Shown here: piece after piece, positions 1 through 9,609 of the stretch | Position numbering within the stretch: position 1 is the first letter of the stretch | Layout of the letters: every line of letters begins with the position of its first letter | Assembly: GCF_043678055.1 (NCBI RefSeq) | Contig: NZ_JBHEQA010000002.1 | Span: 124,001-188,000 of the forward strand | DNA: 64,000 nucleotides | Direction of reading: 5' to 3' | From: Spongiimicrobium salis | Lineage (GTDB): Bacteria > Bacteroidota > Bacteroidia > Flavobacteriales > Flavobacteriaceae | Made by a program: the position numbers and the translations under genes | Notes under the pieces: model-generated | The model's input: only the letters and a program-made list of their open reading frames with translations | Database searches by the model: none | What the model was told of the DNA's origin: nothing

Positions 1-1
1 T

Positions 2-355
2 ACCAATGATGTGGTAAGCTTGCTATCGGAAACTGAATTTCAATGGAAAGGACGCTATGACAATATTATTAATTCAGGAGGAATTAAATTGGTGCCCGAA
101 GTCATTGAAAAAATAGTGTCCGCCTATATTTCCCAACCCTTCTTTGTTGCCGGCCTTGCAGATGATTCCTTGGGACAGCGACTGGTATTGCTCGTTGAAG
201 GAAGTCTGGACAAGACATTATTAATGGATGAAATCAGCAAAATTTCTGCGCTGGACAAGTTTCAAAAACCCAAGGAAATCTATTGCCTTCCTAATTTTGT
301 TCGGACTTCAAATGGTAAAATACAACGTTCAAATACCCTGAAAATGTTGTCGTAA
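2..355 (+). CDS. AMP-binding ligase C-terminal fragment (menE-like, 5' truncated by window edge)
   Basis: The reading frame is open from base 2 and the gene begins before the window, so only the last ~117 residues are visible. The fragment carries the hinge motif of adenylate-forming (ANL) enzymes (KGRYDNIINSGGIKLVP) and, near the end, the catalytic-lysine motif (RTSNGKIQR). This is the mobile C-terminal domain that closes over the acyl-adenylate. The short hinge-to-end distance and the overall look fit o-succinylbenzoate-CoA ligase of menaquinone synthesis, but another acyl-CoA ligase cannot be excluded without the N-terminal domain and the upstream neighbours. The internal GTG at 11 is not a real start. 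Confidence 0.75.
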   Translation, partial: TNDVVSLLSETEFQWKGRYDNIINSGGIKLVPEVIEKIVSAYISQPFFVAGLADDSLGQRLVLLVEGSLDKTLLMDEISKISALDKFQKPKEIYCLPNFVRTSNGKIQRSNTLKMLS

Positions 356-452
356 GCGACTTCCCTCACTCAAAAATACCCTTCCCTCATTTCTTGTTTT
401 AAGCCCTTTTTCATTGGACTAGTTTTACATCGATATAAAAAACTAGGAAATC

Positions 453-872
453 ATGAAAAACATACTATTACTTGCCGCATGGATACTTTTAGGGAATACG
501 GTACAGGCACAAGAAGAAAAAAACGAACCCCCAAATGAGGTCGGAATAAAAAAACTTCAGCCAGTCGCTGTGAAAACAAATGGCCCTGCATTCAAAGTAT
601 ATGAGTTAGAAGCTGAAAATGAACATTGGTATTCCATCCAAGATGTCTATAGTAGTCTGATAACGAAGGTGCCCAGTATTCGTATTTCAAATCAAAGGAT
701 AGGACAAACCCCTCGAATTACTATCCGGGGAGATCAAAATACCATTGTTATTGTAGATGGCATACGCTATGACGCTTCGATTTTTACAATATTAAATCCA
801 CAAGACATTCAAAGTATCAAGGTAAGCGCAGATCCGGCTGCTGCCACCTATTTTATTGCTAATCAAAACTAA
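453..872 (+). CDS. Secreted stand-alone TonB-plug-like protein
   Basis: 139 aa. Residues 1-19 form a signal peptide ending VQAQ. Residues ~60-135 resemble the plug domain of TonB-dependent receptors: a VPSIRIS-type segment, then TPRITIRGDQN, IVIVDGIRYD and a closing IQSIKVSADPAAATYF, which parallel the 'RG...P L.VIDG...I..I.VLKD..A..Y' pattern of SusC-type plugs. There is no beta-barrel and no TonB box that I can see. The next gene starts 6 bases after its stop and also carries a plug, so the two are probably co-transcribed. A secreted, perhaps outer-membrane-associated role is inferred; no enzymatic function is suggested. Confidence 0.7.
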   Translation: MKNILLLAAWILLGNTVQAQEEKNEPPNEVGIKKLQPVAVKTNGPAFKVYELEAENEHWYSIQDVYSSLITKVPSIRISNQRIGQTPRITIRGDQNTIVIVDGIRYDASIFTILNPQDIQSIKVSADPAAATYFIANQN

Positions 873-878
873 AGAGAA

Positions 879-2996
879 ATGAAAAAACTAATGACAATAG
901 GAATGATGATCCTAGGGATTTTCACCTACGCCCAAGAAATGAATATTACTGGAATAGTGCAGGACCAATCTGGTCTCCCTTTGCCCGGAGTAATGGTTAC
1001 GGTTACACAAACAAAAAAAACGACCCAGACCGATTTTGATGGGAACTATACTATTCAGGCGGTTAAAGGAAATACACTAACTTTTAAGTATTTGGGATTT
1101 AAAACAAAAAAAGTAAAAGTTGAAAACTCCAATACTATTCATGTAACCCTGGAAGAAGATATACAAGCCTTGGAAGAAATTGTTGTGGTAGGTTATGGCG
1201 TGCAAAGAAGAAGTTATACCACAGCTTCGGTAAGTAGCCGAGTACCTACAAAGGCCGAACTAAAGCGTAGAAAAAAGAAAGCCTATCATCAAAGTATTAG
1301 TCAGGCCCTTCAAGGAAAGGTCAGCGGAGTACAAATTTCCAACAGTTCAGGGAATGCCGGAAATGCAAATTCCATAAAGATTAGGGGAACTGCAAGTGTT
1401 CAGGATAAACAACCCCTCTATATTGTTGATGGTGTTCCGGTAAAAAAAGAACATAATGCTATTGTGGCTCAAATAGATCCCTCCACCATAGATAACATAA
1501 ATGTGTACAAAAAGGCCAAGGCACGTCAGCTTTTTGGGCGCTCTGCAAGGCATGGGTGTATAGTAATCACTACAAAAAAAGGAACCTATCAAGTAGAAAA
1601 TGACGAAGCCTATGCCCAAATTACAGAGAATACCTTTGAGAAGGTACAGTTGAACCCCCTTTCCACTTTTTCCATAGACGTGGACAAAGCGTCGTATAGC
1701 AATGTCAGGAGAATGATCAATAATGGAAATAGCGTTCCTGTGGATGCCGTGAAAATAGAAGAAATGCTTAATTATTTTGAATATTCCTATCCACAGCCCA
1801 AGGAACATCCTTTTTCCATAAATACAGAATTGGCAACAACGCCATGGAATACAAAAACCAAATTGGTGAAAATTGGATTACAAGGAAAAACCTATGCCAA
1901 TGAAGCCTTGCCAGCATCAAATCTCACTTTTTTAATCGATGTTTCCGGTTCTATGAGCTCTCCCAATAAACTGCCCTTATTGAAATCTGCCTTTAAACTA
2001 TTGGTAAATCAATTGCGTGAAAAAGATAGGGTATCCATAGTGGTATATGCAGGAGCGGCAGGAGTGGTTTTGGAGCCTACTAGGGGGAGTAATTCCGAGA
2101 AAATCATGAATGCCTTGGACCGTCTGGAAGCGGGAGGATCTACAGCTGGCGGAAGAGGAATTGAATTGGCCTACCAGTTGGCTATGGCCAATTTTAAGAA
2201 AAACGGAAATAATAGAGTCATTTTGGCGACGGATGGGGATTTTAATGTAGGAGCTTCTTCCGACAAGGACATGGAAAGTTTAATCGAGGAGAAACGAAAG
2301 TCTGGTGTGTTTCTTTCCGTTCTAGGTTTTGGTATGGGCAATCTTAAAGATTCCAAGTTGGAAACTTTAGCAGATAAAGGAAATGGCAATCATGCTTATA
2401 TCGATACCATGCAGGAAGCCCAGAAAGTATTTGGAAAAGAATTTGGAGGTACCCTGTATACGATAGCAAAAGATGTAAAGATTCAGGTGGAATTCAATCC
2501 TGAAATTGTTCAGGCCTATCGCTTGATCGGTTATGAAAATAGACTTTTGGCCGATGAGGATTTTATTGATGATACCAAGGATGCCGGGGAATTGGGAAGT
2601 GGTCATAGCGTTACCGCACTGTATGAAGTCATTCCTGTTGGGGTATCGAGCAAGTATTTGAAGGATGTGGCCGATCTAAAGTATACTACTGAAAAGTCTA
2701 ATAAGAATTTCTCCAATGAGTTACTTACGGTTAAATTTAGATATAAAAAGCCCGATGGGGACGAGAGTATTGAATTGACCCATATTTTAAAGAATAAGGA
2801 AGTCGTAATGTCACCCGACTTTAAATTTGCTTCAGCTGTGGCCCTTTTTGGTATGCATTTAAGAAAATCCCAATATAGGAACAATGCTGCAATCAATGAT
2901 GTAATTACATTGGCAGAAGCGGGTAAGCATAAAGATAAATCGGGCTATCGCAGTGAATTTATACGCCTGGTCAAAACCGTTGAAAATAGTTTGTAA
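879..2996 (+). CDS. CarboxypepD_reg / TonB-plug / von Willebrand A (YfbK-type) fusion protein
   Basis: 705 aa. Order of parts: signal peptide (1-19, ...FTYAQ), CarboxypepD_reg-like Ig-fold (~22-95), the SusC-type linker EEIVVVGYG (~100), a plug-like domain (~130-235, with KIRGTASVQ, PLYIVDGVP and a closing CIVITTKKG), a YfbK-type pre-VWA segment (~255-340), and a VWA domain from ~345. The MIDAS motif DVSGS begins at D354, followed by the later ATDGDFN segment; a YfbK C-terminal domain runs to the end. VWA/YfbK proteins bind ligands through a divalent metal. Joining one to a receptor plug without a barrel is unusual. A signal peptide and no further membrane segment point to the periplasm or cell surface. 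A hairpin terminator follows at 3000. Confidence 0.85.
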   Translation: MKKLMTIGMMILGIFTYAQEMNITGIVQDQSGLPLPGVMVTVTQTKKTTQTDFDGNYTIQAVKGNTLTFKYLGFKTKKVKVENSNTIHVTLEEDIQALEEIVVVGYGVQRRSYTTASVSSRVPTKAELKRRKKKAYHQSISQALQGKVSGVQISNSSGNAGNANSIKIRGTASVQDKQPLYIVDGVPVKKEHNAIVAQIDPSTIDNINVYKKAKARQLFGRSARHGCIVITTKKGTYQVENDEAYAQITENTFEKVQLNPLSTFSIDVDKASYSNVRRMINNGNSVPVDAVKIEEMLNYFEYSYPQPKEHPFSINTELATTPWNTKTKLVKIGLQGKTYANEALPASNLTFLIDVSGSMSSPNKLPLLKSAFKLLVNQLREKDRVSIVVYAGAAGVVLEPTRGSNSEKIMNALDRLEAGGSTAGGRGIELAYQLAMANFKKNGNNRVILATDGDFNVGASSDKDMESLIEEKRKSGVFLSVLGFGMGNLKDSKLETLADKGNGNHAYIDTMQEAQKVFGKEFGGTLYTIAKDVKIQVEFNPEIVQAYRLIGYENRLLADEDFIDDTKDAGELGSGHSVTALYEVIPVGVSSKYLKDVADLKYTTEKSNKNFSNELLTVKFRYKKPDGDESIELTHILKNKEVVMSPDFKFASAVALFGMHLRKSQYRNNAAINDVITLAEAGKHKDKSGYRSEFIRLVKTVENSL

Positions 2997-2999
2997 AAG

Positions 3000-3020
3000 A
3001 AGCGCCGAAAGGCGCTTTTT
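3000..3020 (+). terminator. Intrinsic terminator after the VWA/plug fusion gene
   Basis: A 7-bp GC-rich stem (AAGCGCC / GGCGCTT) around a GAAA tetraloop is followed by a T run, directly after the stop at 2996. It separates this gene from the M24 peptidase operon starting at 3083. Confidence 0.85.
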
Positions 3021-3082
3021 CAATTGTCGAAGGATTGGGATACCATAAAATTCCGTATTTTCATAATGACTAATCCAAGGAC

Positions 3083-4429
3083 ATGAAAAACTATATTCTA
3101 GTGCTCTGCATTGTATTTACAGCATATGGGCATGCCCAACAAGTGCTTCCGGAACGGGAACGGGCAAAGGTGGTAGATGAAATTTTAGCCGAACGCTTTG
3201 ACGAACTGCTGCCTAAATTAATGGACCGGACTGCTATTGATATGTGGATCGTAATCTCTAGAGAATACAATGAAGATCCAGTGCTCCGCACCATGCTTCC
3301 AGCTACATGGCTCAATGCCCGGAGACGCACTATTTTACTTTTTTACCGGAATAAAGAAGAAAACACTATTGAAAAACTCGCGGTAGCCCGATATAATGTG
3401 GGAAAGAGCATTACATCGGCCTGGGATAAGGAAAAGGAGCCGGATCAATGGAAACGCCTGATGCAATTGATAGAAGAGCGGAAGCCTCGGAAAATTGGAC
3501 TCAACTTTTCTAAAGACCACAATATTGCTGACGGATTGGATAAGACAGACTATGATGCTTTTATGGAATACCTCCCCAAAAAATATCATGCAAAAGTAGT
3601 ATCTGCAGAACAATTGGCCGTGCGATGGATAGAAACCAGAACGGATCGGGAAATGATCATTTACAATCAGTTGGTAGATATTACACACGATATTATTGCT
3701 GAAGCATTTTCAGAAAAAGTAATTAGTCCTGGAATAACCACAACAACCGAAGTAGAATGGTGGATGCGACAAAAAGTAACCGATTTAGGTTTGGAAACCT
3801 GGTTTCATCCTACGGTGGACATACAGCGGGCCAGCGAAGAACTGGTCAGTCATCTGTATTCTTTCTCCGGAAGGCCCGATAATAGCGTAATTCTTCCAGG
3901 AGATTTACTGCATTGTGACTTTGGAATTCGTTATTTGCGCTTAAATACAGATTGTCAGGAATTGGCCTATGTATTACTGCCCGAGGAGAAGGATGCCCCC
4001 AAATTTTTAAAAGAGGGGCTACGGGATGGAAATAAGGTTCAGGATTTCCTGACGAAAAACATGATTAAAGGGAGAACGGGAAATGAAATTCTGGCCAAGG
4101 CCTTAAAAGAGGCTAAGGAGGATGGCCTGCGCCCAGCTATCTATACCCACCCTTTAGGCATGTATGGACATTCAGCCGGGACTACCATAGGGATGTGGGA
4201 TGCACAAGGAGGAGTGATGAAAGCAGATGGAGACGCCTATCCACTAAACCCGAATACGGTATATGCCATAGAATTAAACACCACCATTCATATTCCCGAA
4301 TGGAAACGAGATATACGGATTATGTTGGAAGAAGCTGGTTTCTATGGGGAAAAAGGCTTCAGATATGTCAATGGCAGACAAACGGAATTGCTGTTGATAC
4401 CGAGGATTAAAGTACATCAGAACAACTAA
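3083..4429 (+). CDS. Secreted M24-family metallopeptidase (Xaa-Pro aminopeptidase-like)
   Basis: 448 aa with a signal peptide (1-18, ...YGHAQ). The N-terminal half resembles the creatinase/prolidase N domain; the C-terminal half is a pita-bread M24 domain. Metal-ligand candidates are D279 and D290 (HCDFGIR... NTDCQ, the standard 11-residue spacing), the histidine in HPLGMYGH (H356/H363), a glutamate in YAIELN and one near RQTELLL. The protein is expected to remove N-terminal residues or cleave X-Pro bonds outside the cytoplasm. The gene ends 12 bases before the next VWA/plug gene, so the two are likely one transcript. Exact substrate is not predictable from sequence. Confidence 0.85.
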   Translation: MKNYILVLCIVFTAYGHAQQVLPERERAKVVDEILAERFDELLPKLMDRTAIDMWIVISREYNEDPVLRTMLPATWLNARRRTILLFYRNKEENTIEKLAVARYNVGKSITSAWDKEKEPDQWKRLMQLIEERKPRKIGLNFSKDHNIADGLDKTDYDAFMEYLPKKYHAKVVSAEQLAVRWIETRTDREMIIYNQLVDITHDIIAEAFSEKVISPGITTTTEVEWWMRQKVTDLGLETWFHPTVDIQRASEELVSHLYSFSGRPDNSVILPGDLLHCDFGIRYLRLNTDCQELAYVLLPEEKDAPKFLKEGLRDGNKVQDFLTKNMIKGRTGNEILAKALKEAKEDGLRPAIYTHPLGMYGHSAGTTIGMWDAQGGVMKADGDAYPLNPNTVYAIELNTTIHIPEWKRDIRIMLEEAGFYGEKGFRYVNGRQTELLLIPRIKVHQNN

Positions 4430-4441
4430 AAAAATGGGGAA

Positions 4442-6610
4442 ATGAAAAGTCGTTGGCATATTGTGATTTTCTATTTTTTTGCATTTTTGGCTTTCGGACA
4501 GGAATATCAAGAAAAAGGCATCACTATTTGTTGGGATACATCTTCTTCTATGGCAGACCGGGCATTGGAAAAAGAGTTTTCTGTTTTGGATAAAATCTTT
4601 GAACGGAATCAAAATCAAACAGTACAGTTGCTATTTTTTAATGTTACTATTGAAGAAAGGGAATTTCATATCCAAAATGGAGATTGGCAAAGTGTAAAAA
4701 AAAGCATTTTGGAACAAGATTATGATGGAGGTACCCTTTACTCCTTATTGAAAAACAAGATCAAGTATGATCAAGTTTTTGTGTTTACGGATGGAAAATC
4801 TTCTTTTGCCCAAGACGTTCTGACCCTTCCATTAAAAAGTGTTATTGTCAATAGCAACCTTGACAGAAATGTTGATTTTTTAAAACGAACTGCCTTGCTC
4901 AATCGTAGTCGGTTGATGGATTTTGCAGCAATGCAACCCAAAGGCAAGAAAGTAGAAGCGCTCCAGAAAGAAGAAATTAGAGGTAGTGTATACATTGAGA
5001 ACAAACCCGCTTCCAATGTACGTGTTTGGATCAAAGGCAGAAGTGATAGTAATGTGACCGATAATGAAGGTCGCTTTGCAATCAAAGGGGTTTTGGGCGA
5101 TAGTTTATTGATCGAGAACGGAGGCACTTTACATACGATGGCAATCACTGCTTTGGAACAAGAGATATTTCTCAAAGCCGATGTTGTGCCTTTAGAGGAA
5201 GTTGTTTTGATAGAAGAACGCTTGGAAGAAAAAACGATTTCTGCTTATGGAACGGAAAATAAGGAAAAGATTGGGTATGCCGTGCAATCTATCGGGGACG
5301 AAAGTATTACCCCTATTCAAACCAATGTATCCCAATCCCTACAGAACAAATTTTCCGGGGTAAGGCTTGGCAATGAGAATGATATTAGTCAAGTGACCAC
5401 CCGTACCGATGTTTCTATCATATCCAATAATTACGGTTTGATTGTTATTGATGGCATTCCGCAGCAACAATCGGATTCTTCCGTGGGAAGTGGAACGAGT
5501 TCTTTGGCAAATTTTAGCTCCTTAGATCCAAGTATTATTGCAGATATTACCATTTTAAAAGGTCTGGCAGCAACCAATAGGTATGGCGCCTTGGGAAGCA
5601 ATGGTGTGATTTTGATCACTACCAAAAATGCAGTTTATGATGCAAAAAATACGGAAGCGAAAAATACAGCATTATTGAAGAATAACGTATATACCCCTGA
5701 AGAAGAAACTGCAACGGGAAGTACTTCTCCTATTTTCAAGGCGTTAAAAAGTGCAGGTTCCCATGCAGAAGCCTATACATTATACAAATCCCTTCGGACT
5801 TTTAATGGTAATAGGAACATTGGTTTTTACCTTGAAGCTTTTAATTTTTTTAAGGAAACCGACCCTGTATTGGCTACCCGTATTATTTCGAACGGCATTG
5901 AAGATAACAACCAAGATCTAACTACATTACGAACCACCGCATTATGCCTATCGTCTATAGGTGCTTTTGAACAGGCTCTGGCTGTCAATGAACAAATACA
6001 AGCATTATTTCCTACAATTGCACAATCTTATTTAAATAGTGCGTTGGAGAAAAAAGCCATGGGAAAATACCAGGAGGCCTTGACTGGGTTACTGGCGCTT
6101 TCAGAAGGCAAGACCAACAACGCCATTAAAATAAGGGATGTACGTAAATCGTTGCATCGGGAAATCAATAATCTGATCGCAAAACAAAAACCACTTTTAA
6201 ATTTAAAGGACGTTCCAGCCAAATACAATAATGTATTGACCTTGGATGTACGTTTGGTTTTTGAATGGAATGACCCGGATAAAGTATTTGAAATTCAGTT
6301 TGTAAATCCTCAAAAACGCTTTTTCAATTGGAAGCAGGATGCGACCGCCAATGGGGATCGCGTGCAAAGCAGCATCATTCAGCGATCTACGAGTGAGGAA
6401 TTTGAATTTTACGGCCCAGATGTAAAAGGGGAATGGATTATCAATACGAGATATATCCAAACCGCACTTAGCCCCAAGGAGGTGCCTCTTTTGCTTAAAT
6501 GTAGTGTGTATAAAAACTATGGACGTTCCAACGAAAGCAAAGAAGAATTCCTAATTTCCCTGAATACTCCAGGGGAGAAAAAAATGATTCATCGTTTTAC
6601 CGTAAAATGA
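4442..6610 (+). CDS. Secreted VWA / CarboxypepD_reg / plug / TPR-like fusion protein
   Basis: 722 aa. Residues 1-19 are a signal peptide (...LAFGQ). A VWA-like domain follows (~22-150), with MIDAS-like DTSSSM at the expected first strand and a later VFTDGKSS. Next come a CarboxypepD_reg-like domain (~180-255), a plug-like domain (~280-400; LIVIDGIPQ, GSNGVILITTKN), helical TPR-like repeats (~430-570) and a beta-rich C-terminus that resembles DUF2135 (TLDVRLVFEWND..). The parts are the same as in the protein at 879-2996 but with the VWA at the other end, so the two were assembled separately or rearranged. It overlaps no gene and converges on the carboxylase gene 7 bases downstream. Role unknown; a calcium- or magnesium-dependent adhesion or scaffold function is only an inference. 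Confidence 0.75.
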   Translation: MKSRWHIVIFYFFAFLAFGQEYQEKGITICWDTSSSMADRALEKEFSVLDKIFERNQNQTVQLLFFNVTIEEREFHIQNGDWQSVKKSILEQDYDGGTLYSLLKNKIKYDQVFVFTDGKSSFAQDVLTLPLKSVIVNSNLDRNVDFLKRTALLNRSRLMDFAAMQPKGKKVEALQKEEIRGSVYIENKPASNVRVWIKGRSDSNVTDNEGRFAIKGVLGDSLLIENGGTLHTMAITALEQEIFLKADVVPLEEVVLIEERLEEKTISAYGTENKEKIGYAVQSIGDESITPIQTNVSQSLQNKFSGVRLGNENDISQVTTRTDVSIISNNYGLIVIDGIPQQQSDSSVGSGTSSLANFSSLDPSIIADITILKGLAATNRYGALGSNGVILITTKNAVYDAKNTEAKNTALLKNNVYTPEEETATGSTSPIFKALKSAGSHAEAYTLYKSLRTFNGNRNIGFYLEAFNFFKETDPVLATRIISNGIEDNNQDLTTLRTTALCLSSIGAFEQALAVNEQIQALFPTIAQSYLNSALEKKAMGKYQEALTGLLALSEGKTNNAIKIRDVRKSLHREINNLIAKQKPLLNLKDVPAKYNNVLTLDVRLVFEWNDPDKVFEIQFVNPQKRFFNWKQDATANGDRVQSSIIQRSTSEEFEFYGPDVKGEWIINTRYIQTALSPKEVPLLLKCSVYKNYGRSNESKEEFLISLNTPGEKKMIHRFTVK

Positions 6611-6617
6611 TGCTTCT

Positions 6618-8246
6618 TTACACCTGTATCACCCCCAAATTGAAAGGTTTTTCAATGGGTGCATGATTGGCAGCTTCAATACCCATGGAAATCCATGTAC
6701 GCGTGTCCAAAGGATCGATGATGGCATCGGTCCATAAACGGGCTGCAGCATAGTATGGAGAAATCTGATTGTCATACCGTGCTTTTATCGTATTGAATAA
6801 GGCCTTTTCCTTTTCTTCATCAATGAGTTCCCCTTTCTTTTGTAAAGAAGCTTTCTCAATTTGTAGCAGTACTTTGGCTGCGGAATTTCCACTCATTACC
6901 GCCAATTCGGCACTGGGCCATGCGGCAATCAATCTTGGATCATAGGCCTTACCGCACATGGCGTAGTTTCCTGCACCGTAACTGTTCCCCATAACAATGG
7001 TGAATTTGGGAACAACAGAATTGCTGACGGCATTCACCATTTTGGCTCCATCTTTAATAATACCGCCATGTTCGCTTTTGCTTCCGACCATAAATCCGGT
7101 AACATCCTGTAAAAAGACCAAAGGGATTTTCTTTTGGTTGCAATTGGCGATAAAACGGGTTGCCTTATCTGCGGAATCAGAATAGATAACGCCTCCAAAT
7201 TGCATTTCCCCCTTCTTGTTCTTTACCACTTTTCTATGATTGGCCACAATACCGACGGCCCAGCCATCAATTCTGGCATAACCTGTTAAAATGGTTTTTC
7301 CGTAGCCTTCTTTGTATTGCTCAAACTCCGAATTGTCTACCAAACGTTTAATGATTTCCAAAGTATCGTATTGATCACTTCGGCTGTGCGGCAATATGCC
7401 ATAGATATCTTCAGGATTTTCCTTGGGTTTTACCGCTTCGATACGGTTATATCCGGCCTTGTCGTAATCCCCTATTTTATCTACAATATTTTTAATGGTA
7501 TCAAGGGCGTGCGCGTCATCTTTTGCCTTATAATCCGTGACGCCACTAATTTCACAATGTGTGGTGGCTCCTCCAAGCGTTTCATTGTCGATACTTTCCC
7601 CGATGGCTGCTTTTACCAGATAACTTCCCGCTAAAAAAATACTGCCCGTTTTATCTACAATAAGAGCTTCATCACTCATAATGGGTAAGTACGCGCCTCC
7701 AGCAACACAACTTCCCATCACCGCCGCAATCTGCGTGATTCCCATACTGCTCATCACCGCATTATTCCTAAAAATCCGACCAAAGTGTTCTTTGTCAGGA
7801 AAAATCTCATCCTGCATAGGGAGATATACCCCAGCGCTATCTACTAGATAAATAATGGGTAATCTGTTTTCAATGGCTATTTCTTGAGCCCTAAGATTCT
7901 TTTTCCCGGTAATGGGAAACCAGGCCCCCGCTTTCACCGTAGCATCATTGGCCACAACAAGACATTGTTTTCCCTTGATATATCCTATTTTGATCACTAC
8001 TCCGCCTGAAGGACATCCCCCGTGTTCCTCATACATTCCCTCTCCGGCAAAAGCACCTATTTCAATACTTTTGGAATCCTCATCCAAAAGATAATCAATA
8101 CGCTCCCTAGCGGTCATTTTGCCATTGGCGTGCAATTTTTCAATGCGTTTTTTTCCACCGCCAAGGGCGACTTTGGCAAGCTTGTGCTTCAATGTAGATA
8201 ATAGTAATTTGTTTCGGTCTTCGTTCTTATTGAAGTTAATATCCAT
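6618..8246 (-). CDS. Acyl-CoA carboxylase beta (carboxyltransferase) subunit, methylcrotonoyl-CoA type
   Basis: 542 aa, full length for the family. It is a crotonase-fold carboxyltransferase with the N-terminal and C-terminal halves intact: HGGCPSGGVV, IYLVDSAGVYLPMQDEIFP, MGSCVAGGAYLP and, in the second half, VVANHRKV, FLQDVTGFMVG and GNSYGAGNYAM. The phrase PMQDEIFPDKEHFGRIF is characteristic of methylcrotonoyl-CoA carboxylase beta (leucine breakdown) rather than propionyl-CoA carboxylase. The enzyme transfers carboxyl from biotin to the acyl-CoA. No biotin-carboxylase/carrier subunit is adjacent, so the alpha subunit must lie elsewhere. It starts 78 bases from the divergent oxidoreductase gene. 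Confidence 0.9.
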   Translation of the reverse strand: MDINFNKNEDRNKLLLSTLKHKLAKVALGGGKKRIEKLHANGKMTARERIDYLLDEDSKSIEIGAFAGEGMYEEHGGCPSGGVVIKIGYIKGKQCLVVANDATVKAGAWFPITGKKNLRAQEIAIENRLPIIYLVDSAGVYLPMQDEIFPDKEHFGRIFRNNAVMSSMGITQIAAVMGSCVAGGAYLPIMSDEALIVDKTGSIFLAGSYLVKAAIGESIDNETLGGATTHCEISGVTDYKAKDDAHALDTIKNIVDKIGDYDKAGYNRIEAVKPKENPEDIYGILPHSRSDQYDTLEIIKRLVDNSEFEQYKEGYGKTILTGYARIDGWAVGIVANHRKVVKNKKGEMQFGGVIYSDSADKATRFIANCNQKKIPLVFLQDVTGFMVGSKSEHGGIIKDGAKMVNAVSNSVVPKFTIVMGNSYGAGNYAMCGKAYDPRLIAAWPSAELAVMSGNSAAKVLLQIEKASLQKKGELIDEEKEKALFNTIKARYDNQISPYYAAARLWTDAIIDPLDTRTWISMGIEAANHAPIEKPFNLGVIQV

Positions 8247-8296
8247 GCGTAATAGTAGTTTCTTTAACGGACGTAAAGATAAGGAGTAATATTCAT

Positions 8297-8304
8297 TAAC
8301 TTTG
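8297..8304 (+). promoter_or_regulatory. Candidate -7 promoter element for the Gfo/Idh/MocA gene
   Basis: TAACTTTG matches the Bacteroidota -7 consensus TAnnTTTG and sits 20 bases before the ATG at 8325. No clear TTG at the -33 position is seen. Confidence 0.5.
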
Positions 8305-8324
8305 ATAAATTTTCAAAATCAAAA

Positions 8325-9308
8325 ATGGGGAATAAAATACGTTGGGGGATATTGGGCCCTGGAAAAATAGCACATCACTTTGTAAAGGATTTACAGCTTG
8401 TAGAAGAGGCAGAATTATGTGCCGTAGCCTCCAGGACACTGGAAAAAGCGGAGCAATTTAAGTCGGACTATAACGTTAAACATGCTTTTGGAAGTTACCA
8501 GGAATTATTTGCTTGTGAGGAAGTGGATGTCATTTATATTGCCACGCCCCATACCCATCATGCCAAGTGGGCCATTGAGGCCATGAGAAATGGAAAACAT
8601 GTATTGTGTGAAAAACCTCTTGGCATCAACACGGCAGAAGTGCACCGCATTATCCAAGCCGCCAAAGCGAACAAGGTTTTCCTTATGGAAGCGCTATGGA
8701 GTAGGTTTAATCCCACCATTCAAAAAATAAAAGAACGAATTGATAAGGGGGATATAGGAACTGTAGGCTATGTCAATGCCGATTTTGCTTTTTATGCCAT
8801 GGATAGGGATGTCCATGGGAGGGTCTTGAATCCTGAACTGGCAGGGGGTACATTATTGGATATTGGAATATATCCTATTTTTCTGGCGTATCTTATTTTA
8901 GGCGTGCCATCACAAATCTTGGCAACATCTAATTTTCATGAAAACGGTGCCGAAGTACAAACCTCCATGATTTTTTCCTACGACAATGCCCAAGCTGTCC
9001 TGTATTCTGGATTTACAAGCAAGTCTAGAATGAAAGCCGAAATTGCAGGAAGCGAGGGATCTATATATTTGGATGCGCGATGGCATGAAACCCAAGGCTA
9101 TACTATAGAGAAGAATGAAGTTATGACGGAGGTGAATTCTCCGACCTCGGGAAGAGGCTATAGTTACGAAATTGAAGAAGTGCATCGCTGTCTAAAGGCC
9201 AATGTATTGGAAAGTGAACTGTGGTCTCATCAAAATAGCATGGATTTAATTGGTCTTCTGGATCAGGTGAGGTCACAAGCGGGAATACGTTTCCCTTTTG
9301 AAGCATAG
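8325..9308 (+). CDS. Gfo/Idh/MocA-family NAD(P)-dependent oxidoreductase
   Basis: 327 aa. The Rossmann nucleotide-binding motif is at the N-terminus (WGILGPGKIA, residues ~6-15), followed by the EKPLGIN motif (~104) in which the lysine is the usual catalytic residue. The C-terminal half is the substrate-binding alpha/beta domain with HxxGG-like LAGGTLLDIGIYP. The family oxidises or reduces sugars, inositols and related compounds, or trans-dihydrodiols; the sequence does not tell which. It appears to be transcribed alone from the element at 8297. It is cytoplasmic, with no signal peptide. Confidence 0.9.
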   Translation: MGNKIRWGILGPGKIAHHFVKDLQLVEEAELCAVASRTLEKAEQFKSDYNVKHAFGSYQELFACEEVDVIYIATPHTHHAKWAIEAMRNGKHVLCEKPLGINTAEVHRIIQAAKANKVFLMEALWSRFNPTIQKIKERIDKGDIGTVGYVNADFAFYAMDRDVHGRVLNPELAGGTLLDIGIYPIFLAYLILGVPSQILATSNFHENGAEVQTSMIFSYDNAQAVLYSGFTSKSRMKAEIAGSEGSIYLDARWHETQGYTIEKNEVMTEVNSPTSGRGYSYEIEEVHRCLKANVLESELWSHQNSMDLIGLLDQVRSQAGIRFPFEA

Positions 9309-9426
9309 GGTGAATATGCTTCATATAGGAATTTAAATCCTAGATAGTAGGTGAAATTTGTTTTTTTGATGCCTAAAATGTCTTATATTTCACGATATTT
9401 GATATTTACGATTAACCTTTATAAAA

Positions 9427-9609
9427 ATGGGAATGAATAAAAATACGGTGCTTGCTTTGGCGACGATGATAATGATTTTTGTTGGTCTTGGCCTCATAGC
9501 ACTTGGAGCCTTTAGATATGACGAAACCGCAGGATGGGGCTTTGCCGCAGTTGGTGTTGGTTTCTTTGCTATTGCTTGGGTGTTTAATGCCCTAAAAGGT
9601 AGAGTGTAA
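9427..9609 (+). CDS. Small two-helix membrane protein (CAL67264-like)
   Basis: 60 aa. Two hydrophobic helices (~7-26 and ~35-54) are joined by a short polar turn (FRYDETAGW) and followed by a basic end (LKGRV). I recall a conserved flavobacterial family of this size, often labelled CAL67264 family membrane protein, and this looks like a member; the assignment is from memory. Start at 9427 follows an A-rich leader (ttataaaa). It is monocistronic, sitting 118 bases after the oxidoreductase and 119 bases before ettA. Function unknown. Confidence 0.75.
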   Translation: MGMNKNTVLALATMIMIFVGLGLIALGAFRYDETAGWGFAAVGVGFFAIAWVFNALKGRV

